Assembly (NCBI GenBank): GCA_024689285.1
Contig: JAILDR010000107.1
Coordinates: 1-19,419, forward strand
Origin: Bacteroidales bacterium
GTDB taxonomy: Bacteria > Bacteroidota > Bacteroidia > Bacteroidales > F082
DNA: 19,419 nucleotides
Reading direction: 5' to 3'
The notes beneath the pieces were generated by a model. The model ran no database searches, was not told where the DNA came from, and saw only the letters and a program-made list of their open reading frames with translations. The position numbers were made by a program, and so were the translations under genes. Positions 15,319-19,419 of the stretch are shown here, piece after piece; the first letter of the stretch is position 1; each line of letters begins with the position of its first letter.

Positions 15319-15320
15319 TT

Positions 15321-15365
15321 ATTGTTGATTGTTGAATTGTTGAATTGTTGATTGTTGAATTGTTG
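15321..15365. repeat. Tandem ATTGTTG heptamer repeats
   Basis: Six consecutive units of ATTGTTG or AATTGTTG (7, 7, 8, 8, 7, 8 nt) fill 15321-15365, immediately upstream of the phosphomannomutase ATG on the - strand. This is the second heptamer-like array in the window. It lies between mltG and the mutase, where a leader or promoter would be expected; I see no TAnnTTTG element here. Confidence 0.75.
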
Positions 15366-15367
15366 CC

Positions 15368-15397
15368 GCTTCGCGTCATTGCGAGGCACGAAGCAAT
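15368..15397. repeat. Short palindromic intergenic repeat
   Basis: GCTTCG (15368-15373) pairs with CGAAGC (15389-15394), and ATTGC (15378-15382) can alternatively pair with GCAAT (15393-15397). The sequence around it (CATTGCGAGGCACGAAGCAAT) resembles a palindromic repeat found dispersed between genes in many bacteria. There is no T-run, so it is not an obvious terminator. Confidence 0.5.
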
Positions 15398-15413
15398 CTA
15401 GACAAAGAGCTGC

Positions 15414-16514
15414 TTATTTCTTAATCCCTCGTTGGTTGAGCGCTTGCTGGTAGCGGACCGCGTTGCGGTTGTGTTCGGTTAGGGTTTTGGCGAAGTTGTG
15501 ATAGCCGGAGAAGTCTTCCTTGGCGCAGAAGTAGAAATAATGGTGGTCTTCTGCGTTGAGTACCGCTTTGACAGCGGCGATGGACGGAATGCAAATGGGG
15601 CCAGGGGGCAGGCCGGGATATTTGTATGTGTTGTATGGCGACTCGATTTGTTTGTGGTATTCAAGCACGCGGCGGATGCTATAGTCGTTCCAGGCGAAGA
15701 TAAGGGTGGGGTCGGCTTGCAGCAGCCAGTTGTTCTTCAGCCGGTTGAGATAGACCCCCGCCACGCGCGGCATTTCGTCGCTCATGTTGGTTTCTTTGTT
15801 TACGATGGAGGCCAGGATGCTGACTTGGATAGGGGTGAGGCCTTTGGCGCTGGCTTGTTGGCGACGCTCGTCGTTCCAGAATTTGTTGTATTCTTGGAGC
15901 ATACGGAAGACGAAGCCCTCGGCATCGGTGTTCCAATAGAACTCGTAGGTGTCGGGCAAAAACAGGGCAGGGATGGTGCGGCTGTTGAACCCGAGTTGGC
16001 CGATGTACTCCTCGTTGTGGAGCAGGCTGGCAAGGGAGGCTGAGTCGACCTCAAGTTGTTTTGCTATACGGCCTGCCAGCTGGTCGACATCGCGGAGGTT
16101 GTTGAAAGTCACGTTGACGGGACTTTGCAAGCCGCCACGCAGCATGTTGACTAAACGGTTGTTGCTGATGCCGTTGCCGATGACGTAGCGTCCCGGGCGG
16201 ATGCTGGCGGGGTATTCTTTTTTCTTGGCTACCCAATTGAAGCTTTTCTGGTTGACGAGTATATTGGCTTCCGACAAAATAGCCATTACGTCGTCGTAGC
16301 TACTGCCCGTGGGGATGTAGACAACAGCTTCCTTGCCGTCGGGTGTGGCTACGTTGGGCACCATTACCGTATGGTATAGCCAGTAGCCAAAGGCCATAGC
16401 GAACACCATGAGGATGGCGACGACGAGCCATACAGTCAGCCGCGTGCGTTTTCCATTCGTCTTGTGGGTCTTGTTCTTATTCTCTTTTGGAAGTTTGGTT
16501 TCTATCTTGACCAT
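15414..16514 (-). CDS. mltG: Endolytic murein transglycosylase MltG
   Basis: A 366-residue inner-membrane enzyme that cuts nascent glycan strands, thought to set their length. A basic cytoplasmic start is followed by one membrane helix (about 28-49). The periplasmic part has a LysM-like region (about 62-130) and the YceG/MltG domain, with LPDTYEF (187-192), catalytic Glu241 in SIVNKETN, LQADPT (265-270), SPYNTYKYPGLPPGPI and a late HNFAKTLTEHN. Length and motif order are standard. A TATCTTTG element lies upstream of ATG 16514. It precedes the mutase gene on the same strand across a 95-nt repeat-filled gap, so cotranscription is possible. Confidence 0.95.
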   Translation of the reverse strand: MVKIETKLPKENKNKTHKTNGKRTRLTVWLVVAILMVFAMAFGYWLYHTVMVPNVATPDGKEAVVYIPTGSSYDDVMAILSEANILVNQKSFNWVAKKKEYPASIRPGRYVIGNGISNNRLVNMLRGGLQSPVNVTFNNLRDVDQLAGRIAKQLEVDSASLASLLHNEEYIGQLGFNSRTIPALFLPDTYEFYWNTDAEGFVFRMLQEYNKFWNDERRQQASAKGLTPIQVSILASIVNKETNMSDEMPRVAGVYLNRLKNNWLLQADPTLIFAWNDYSIRRVLEYHKQIESPYNTYKYPGLPPGPICIPSIAAVKAVLNAEDHHYFYFCAKEDFSGYHNFAKTLTEHNRNAVRYQQALNQRGIKK

Positions 16515-16537
16515 GATGCCAGTGGGTTATTGAGGTG

Positions 16538-16545
16538 CAAAGATA
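16538..16545 (-). promoter_or_regulatory. -7 element for mltG
   Basis: The complement reads TATCTTTG, a perfect TAnnTTTG match, 24 bp before the mltG ATG. No TTG lies at the usual -33 spacing. It falls between mltG and the end of the upstream gene on the same strand, so mltG need not depend on read-through. Confidence 0.55.
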
Positions 16546-16557
16546 CACAAAAAAAAG

Positions 16558-17181
16558 TCAAAAACCGTTCAGCGGAACATAAATCGTCTTCGAGCTGATA
16601 CCCTTGTTGTTGCGGAGGAAGGCATAGAGGTGCAGGCTTTCGGAAGGCCATTCGTGGGGCAACTCGATGCTGAAGGATCCCGTTGAACGAGGGATGGGGT
16701 CGAATAACAGGCCTGAGCTACATGCCTGACAGAAGACGTAAAGGAACAGGCTGTCATCAGGCATGGAGTAGCTGGTCCCAAGGCAAGGGTCGTAAGTCAG
16801 ATGAAGGGTATGGGCGTCATCGAGCTGGACTGAGGTGAATATCACCTGAGCCACCGAACCGTAACTCAGTATGATATGGGGATAGTCGATAAGGCCTTCT
16901 TTGGTGAAACACCCTTTGTTGAGACTGCGAAAGTCGGCATAAGTGCGTTTGTGTTCGCGCCTGGCGTGATGGTGCAGGCCGATGCTGTGGGCCTCGGTCA
17001 TATACGACGACAGTCGGACAATCTCCACAAAGGCGTTGCGATGCTTCTGCTGCGCGTCGGTCTTGGGGTTGCGCACTTTCTTGGGAGCGTTGCGTACCGT
17101 TTGTTTCTTGGTGACGGGGTCGATGCTGTAAATCTTGTTGCCGAGTCGGCCTCTCAATAGGTTTCCTTCTACTGTTGCCAT
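16558..17181 (-). CDS. DUF6266-like protein of unknown function
   Basis: A 207-residue protein without signal peptide or membrane helix. The start MATVEGNLLRGRLGNKIYSI, then TVRNAPKKVRNPKTDAQQKHRNAF, resembles the N-terminus of Bacteroidetes DUF6266-type proteins (a 'G-x-x-G-N/K' opening, a basic linker, then a K/N-P-x-T-x-x-Q-x-x-x-R motif). The rest looks beta-rich, with several FSIEL/LYVF-type strands. Function is unknown for the family; some members occur near secretion or phage-like loci, but no such gene is visible here. ATG 17181 is the first in frame. The gene has a leader that may be nearly 300 nt if the promoter at 17474-17504 serves it. Confidence 0.6.
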   Translation of the reverse strand: MATVEGNLLRGRLGNKIYSIDPVTKKQTVRNAPKKVRNPKTDAQQKHRNAFVEIVRLSSYMTEAHSIGLHHHARREHKRTYADFRSLNKGCFTKEGLIDYPHIILSYGSVAQVIFTSVQLDDAHTLHLTYDPCLGTSYSMPDDSLFLYVFCQACSSGLLFDPIPRSTGSFSIELPHEWPSESLHLYAFLRNNKGISSKTIYVPLNGF

Positions 17182-17290
17182 TGCTATGTGTTTTATGTGT
17201 GGTTTGTTGGTGGTCGCTGTCTGTTTCGAAGAGGCTGTCAGAAAGGTGTCTCGAAGGAATCAGCAGGTTGCCTCGAAGATACCAGGAAGA

Positions 17291-17329
17291 GCCTATAGGT
17301 TTGGTATAGCGTTGCTATAGGCTTGGTAT
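17291..17329. repeat. CTATAGG direct and inverted repeats
   Basis: CTATAGGTTTGGTAT (17293-17307) recurs with one mismatch as CTATAGGCTTGGTAT (17315-17329), a period of 22 bp or two helical turns. GCCTATAG (17291-17298) and CTATAGGC (17315-17322) also form an 8-bp inverted pair. A 22-bp period suggests paired sites for a DNA-binding protein on one face of the helix, or an RNA hairpin in the leader. Confidence 0.6.
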
Positions 17330-17473
17330 GGTTTTGTTGTGTTTAATGTGTTGTGTGTGAATGTGTTATGGTGTTGAATAGAGCCTGTAACTCTATCTCT
17401 GCTATTTATCGTACACAAATACAGATGGTTACGGGGATTAATGCGGCTCATTCCGGTTTTCTTTTTGCGTTTG

Positions 17474-17504
17474 CAAAAGTAAACAAAAAATCTGGATTCT
17501 GCAA
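17474..17504 (-). promoter_or_regulatory. Promoter toward the DUF6266-like gene
   Basis: On the - strand, TTG (complement of 17502-17504) is followed after 20 nt by TACTTTTG (complement of 17474-17481). Transcription would begin near 17467. The next - strand gene starts at 17181, so the leader would be about 285 nt. Confidence 0.6.
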
Positions 17505-17532
17505 GGTTTTAAAAAAGATTATTTTGCAGGAC

Positions 17533-17565
17533 TTGCCAGTTTTTCATAGTTTTTCTTTATTTTTG
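17533..17565 (+). promoter_or_regulatory. Promoter of the HEPN/MNT operon
   Basis: TATTTTTG at 17558-17565 matches the -7 consensus and lies 21 nt before the ATG at 17587. The nearest TTG (17533-17535) is 22 nt upstream, slightly longer than usual. Confidence 0.6.
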
Positions 17566-17586
17566 CAAAATAAAACAAAATTCGTC

Positions 17587-17883
17587 ATGAACAACGAAAT
17601 GATTCATAGGTTGCGGTCGTGCTTGGCCACATTGCCAGTGGAGAAGGCTTGGCTGTTTGGTTCATATTCCCGTGGGGAAGAACGACCAGACAGCGATATT
17701 GATTTACTTGTACGTTTTGATGAGGAAGCGAGGATTTCACTTTTTAAGTATGCCAGTATTATCTTAACCTTGGAGGCCGCCCTTGGCAAAGAGGTTGACC
17801 TTGTGCAGGAAGGTAGTCTGCTCCCTTTTGCCGCCAAGACCGCTGATGAAGACAAAATCTTGATTTATGAGAGAGCGAATTAA
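17587..17883 (+). CDS. MNT-type nucleotidyltransferase antitoxin (MntA-like)
   Basis: A 98-residue minimal nucleotidyltransferase of the polymerase-beta fold. The core motif GSYSRGEERPDSDIDLLV (25-42) has GS, then Asp37 and Asp39; a third acidic residue is Asp72 in KEVDLV. In HepT/MntA systems this protein neutralises the HEPN toxin by attaching AMP groups to a tyrosine near its active site. It comes first and overlaps the toxin gene by 17 nt, the usual arrangement. ATG 17587 is chosen because it starts just before the motif-bearing fold and follows the promoter; the longer in-frame extension to 17353 spans the promoter. Confidence 0.9.
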   Translation: MNNEMIHRLRSCLATLPVEKAWLFGSYSRGEERPDSDIDLLVRFDEEARISLFKYASIILTLEAALGKEVDLVQEGSLLPFAAKTADEDKILIYERAN

Positions 17884-18220
17884 TGATAGGGGAAGGCTTG
17901 AGCATATTCTGTTAGCCATCGGTAATGTTGAGGAGTTTCTTCAAGGTAAGGATTATGAGTACTTATTGAACGACAAGATTCTGTATTATGCTGTCGTGAA
18001 AAATGTGGAGATTGTAGGTGAGGCCGCTTACATGTTGAGTCTTGGCTTTAAGGCGGAGCATACCGATACGCCGTGGGACCAGATTGAAAAAATGCGGCAT
18101 GTGTTGGTACATGGTTATTATCAAATCCTTCCCGAAGTGTTATGGCTGACGATTAATGATGATCTGCCTGCATTGAAAACTAATGTGACAAATTATCTGT
18201 CCGAGATGGACAAGGAATAA
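17867..18220 (+). CDS. HEPN-domain RNase toxin (HepT-like, DUF86)
   Basis: A 117-residue helical protein. Near its C-terminal part it has RHVLVHGYY (77-85), an Rx4HxY motif with Arg77, His82 and Tyr84. This is the HEPN ribonuclease site plus the tyrosine modified by the partner. Upstream segments (VEEFLQGKDYEYLLNDKILYYAVVKNVEIVGEAA) match DUF86 proteins. It would cleave RNA when freed from the antitoxin. The 17-nt overlap with the nucleotidyltransferase gene shows translational coupling. Confidence 0.9.
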   Translation: MRERINDRGRLEHILLAIGNVEEFLQGKDYEYLLNDKILYYAVVKNVEIVGEAAYMLSLGFKAEHTDTPWDQIEKMRHVLVHGYYQILPEVLWLTINDDLPALKTNVTNYLSEMDKE

Positions 18221-18230
18221 AACCTGAATT

Positions 18231-18308
18231 CACCCAACGTATAACTAAACAACCGCCAATGAACAAATAAACTCCCGAGAACATAGATAAATGAAATAGC
18301 GTTAGCTT
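18231..18308 (+). repeat. Repeat copy A (attC-like), downstream of HEPN
   Basis: This segment aligns with copy B at 19165-19255. Shared blocks are CACCC, TAAC-AAAC, AATGAA, CTCC, ACATA and an exact 16-mer GAAATAGCGTTAGCTT (18293-18308). GTATAAC (18239-18245) and GTTAGCT (18301-18307) bound a 69-nt unit, near the RYYYAAC...GTTRRRY layout of integron attC sites. Copy A has no visible promoter and lies 10 nt after the HEPN stop. Confidence 0.7.
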
Positions 18309-18324
18309 GGGGGGTATCATTTGT

Positions 18325-18738
18325 TCATACCATACTGTTCAGAAATTCTAAGGCGGTCATAAAAGGAATGTCGCAAAACTCAGCGTAATCTCGTCCGTTG
18401 TTGGTGACGATGACATCACAACCATTGGCTTTAGCGCATTGGTATTGCAACATGTCTTCAAAATCACCCACGGGTCCAAACGCTATACCTTTATAGTATT
18501 GTTTGTCGTCTGTCGGAAGTATCTCTATAGCATCGGATAGATTACCAAAAACTTGATGGATTTCTTCTTTTGTGTGGTGGCGCAAGAGATAGGATAAGGT
18601 TGCGAAAGTAATAACTGAAGCACATGTTTGGATATGCCCTGCACGACAAAGGTCCAATAATAAATTAGCCTCAGCCCCATGTTTGCGAAACTCTATGGCA
18701 TCCATTAAGATGTTCGTATCAAGAAAAACGCGCTTCAT
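18325..18738 (-). CDS. PIN-domain toxin (VapC-like)
   Basis: A 137-residue PIN-domain ribonuclease candidate. The N-terminal strand FLDTNILMDAI carries Asp7 and Asn9. GDFEDMLQ (91-98) holds the central acidic residues Asp92, Glu94 and Asp95. CDVIVTNNGRDYAEF (107-121) is the typical last active-site strand, with Asn in place of the more common Arg in 'TRN'. Such enzymes cut RNA and are held in check by a partner encoded just upstream. Its ATG overlaps the partner's stop by 4 nt (ATGA), so the two are coupled. It faces the HEPN/MNT pair head-on. Confidence 0.88.
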   Translation of the reverse strand: MKRVFLDTNILMDAIEFRKHGAEANLLLDLCRAGHIQTCASVITFATLSYLLRHHTKEEIHQVFGNLSDAIEILPTDDKQYYKGIAFGPVGDFEDMLQYQCAKANGCDVIVTNNGRDYAEFCDIPFMTALEFLNSMV

Positions 18739-19085
18739 CTCAAATGCTTTTCAATAATATAGAATGTCCTTTCGTCCATATCATCTTCTGTCAGATGCAG
18801 GCGTGTAGCTTCCGAGCGTTGTTCATCGGTTAGGCGGTTCCATGCTTCATGTCTATCCCATTCATGCCTGATGGAGGCGTGTTCACGAAACCATTTTGTT
18901 TTTGGTGATTCAGGGATGTTTAGTTTTTGTCGCATTGCTTCAATGTCATTCTCTGGCTCATCCATCGTTTCTATCAGAAACCATATCACTATCCTTTTTT
19001 CCTCTTTGCTCATTGCCTGCAATAAGCCCATGTAAGGAGCCAATGGGGTATCAATGATTCTTTGTGCTAATGCTGTCATATCCAT
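18735..19085 (-). CDS. Putative antitoxin of the PIN module
   Basis: A 116-residue protein I do not recognise. It opens with a hydrophobic helix (TALAQRIIDTPLAPYMGLLQ) and a second (SKEEKRIVIWFLIETM), then a charged C-terminal half rich in Arg, Glu and His (KTKWFREHASIRHEWDRHEAWNRLTDEQRSEATRLHLTEDD). There is no clear AbrB, CopG or Phd fold. The antitoxin role is inferred from its place immediately before and overlapping the PIN gene. The start may be ATG 19085 or ATG 19079 (Met3). Confidence 0.65.
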   Translation of the reverse strand: MDMTALAQRIIDTPLAPYMGLLQAMSKEEKRIVIWFLIETMDEPENDIEAMRQKLNIPESPKTKWFREHASIRHEWDRHEAWNRLTDEQRSEATRLHLTEDDMDERTFYIIEKHLR

Positions 19086-19106
19086 TATCTATATTGATTC
19101 TCGCCG

Positions 19107-19114
19107 CAAAAATA
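19107..19114 (-). promoter_or_regulatory. -7 element for the PIN module
   Basis: The complement reads TATTTTTG, a TAnnTTTG match, 21 bp before the putative antitoxin ATG. No TTG is seen at -33 spacing, so it is a moderate call. Confidence 0.5.
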
Positions 19115-19156
19115 ACAATATTTCCCGAAAGGAGGTGATGATGCTGCAAAATTCCT

Positions 19157-19164
19157 TATCTTTG
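19157..19164 (+). promoter_or_regulatory. -7 element before the structured segment
   Basis: TATCTTTG matches TAnnTTTG exactly. At the -33 spacing of 19 nt the sequence is GTG instead of TTG. Transcription would start near 19171, almost where homology to repeat copy A begins. It points away from the PIN module toward the window end. Confidence 0.5.
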
Positions 19165-19255
19165 CACCCGAAAAACAAACGAAAGTCTAACCAAACGAAA
19201 CAGCGAATGAAATAATTCTCCTCTCTCGACATATTTGAAGAAATAGCGTTAGCTT
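19165..19255 (+). repeat. Repeat copy B (attC-like), right of the PIN module
   Basis: Aligns with copy A (18231-18308) and ends in the same 16-mer, here at 19240-19255. GTCTAAC (19185-19191), a full RYYYAAC match, and GTTAGCT (19248-19254) bound a 70-nt unit. Unlike copy A it follows a promoter element and continues into the structured segment. Confidence 0.7.
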
Positions 19256-19419
19256 AAAAGCTTGTTCTTAGAGAACTTCGACAACTCTCAGTGGAACTAC
19301 AAGCAAGTAAAGCGATGCTCACGTGTTTTCTACACGTGGGCTTTACTTGTATAGTTGTAGTTTCCGGCAGTCGAAGGCCCTCTAAGAGCAACTTACAGAA
19401 AGTAAAGTCCACGTTTTTT
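19171..19419 (+). ncRNA. Candidate structured non-coding RNA, right end open
   Basis: No open frame of useful length is seen, but the right 160 nt fold into one long interrupted hairpin. Stems are 19262-19273 with 19380-19391 (12 bp, one G-U), 19276-19282 with 19370-19376 (7 bp), 19295-19302 with 19355-19362 (8 bp), 19304-19313 with 19340-19349 (10 bp), and 19320-19326 with 19332-19338 (7 bp). The 3' tail 19400-19414 can instead pair over 15 bp with 19334-19348 and is followed by at least six T's. A promoter-like element sits at 19157. Transcription is inferred. It could equally be a DNA hairpin at the end of a mobile element. Confidence 0.55.

Larger units (their letters stand above)
17182..17586. 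other. 405-bp gap with repeats and outward-facing promoters
   Basis: The gap separates the DUF6266-like gene (-) from the HEPN/MNT pair (+). It is GT-rich from about 17180 to 17370, with several TCGAAG/TCGAAGA copies (17225, 17250, 17273 regions) and the CTATAGG repeats. From 17460 on it is AT-rich and carries one promoter in each direction. No convincing open frame is visible. Confidence 0.6.

Noticed and set aside
17353..17586. N-terminal extension of the MNT protein
   Set aside because: It runs across the promoter at 17533-17565 and has no resemblance to the family.
19138..19215. 25-codon open frame after a strong Shine-Dalgarno-like site
   Set aside because: The ATG is only about 2 nt from GGAGG, the frame contains a promoter element and the repeat, and the peptide has no recognisable feature.
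19262..19419. CRISPR repeat or tracrRNA
   Set aside because: The repeats are inverted arms of one hairpin plus one tail copy, not a regular array with spacers, and no cas gene is visible. The window edge prevents full exclusion.

Overview
The window looks like a chromosomal piece from a Bacteroidales bacterium (phylum Bacteroidetes). The evidence is a SusC/Oar-like TonB-dependent receptor, a smalltalk-family miniprotein, lipoproteins and outer-membrane proteins typical of the group, a mutL-rhomboid-EEP gene order I associate with Bacteroidetes, and many promoters of the Bacteroidetes type (TTG, 19-20 nt, TAnnTTTG). Ribosome-binding sites are weak or absent before most genes, as expected for this phylum. 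Genus cannot be fixed from the sequence alone.

Layout. 1-462: GC-rich inverted and direct repeats, ten in-phase 7-bp repeats, a 40-residue smalltalk-like gene and a hairpin terminator. 463-3813 (-): a large TonB-dependent receptor with its own promoter. 4138-10920 (+): an apparent operon of lipoprotein, small membrane protein, mutL, rhomboid protease, membrane-anchored endonuclease/exonuclease/phosphatase-fold protein, glmM-type phosphohexomutase and outer-membrane barrel. 10891-13936: a patchwork of short units (pseudouridine-kinase-like psuK, a small basic protein ending in a sliding-clamp motif, recR, a MORN/YwqK-like protein, a TPR lipoprotein). 13975-16514 (-): phosphomannomutase/phosphoglucomutase and mltG, separated by a repeat-rich spacer. 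16558-17181 (-): a DUF6266-like protein of unknown role with a long leader.

The right end (17.2-19.4 kb) is accessory DNA. It holds a HEPN/MNT toxin-antitoxin pair, then a PIN-domain toxin with a putative antitoxin on the opposite strand. The PIN module lies between two related ~70-90 bp repeats that share an exact 16-bp end and superficially resemble integron attC sites. The second repeat runs into a highly structured, apparently non-coding segment (to 19419). There, long stems compete with an alternative 15-bp pairing to the 3' tail, which ends in a T-run. This is the strongest candidate for something undescribed.

Functionally the core genes serve DNA repair (mutL, recR), cell-wall precursor and glycan metabolism (glmM, manB-like, mltG), envelope proteins and nucleoside salvage. 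The right end is a small toxin-antitoxin island. All calls come from reading the sequence; no database search was possible.
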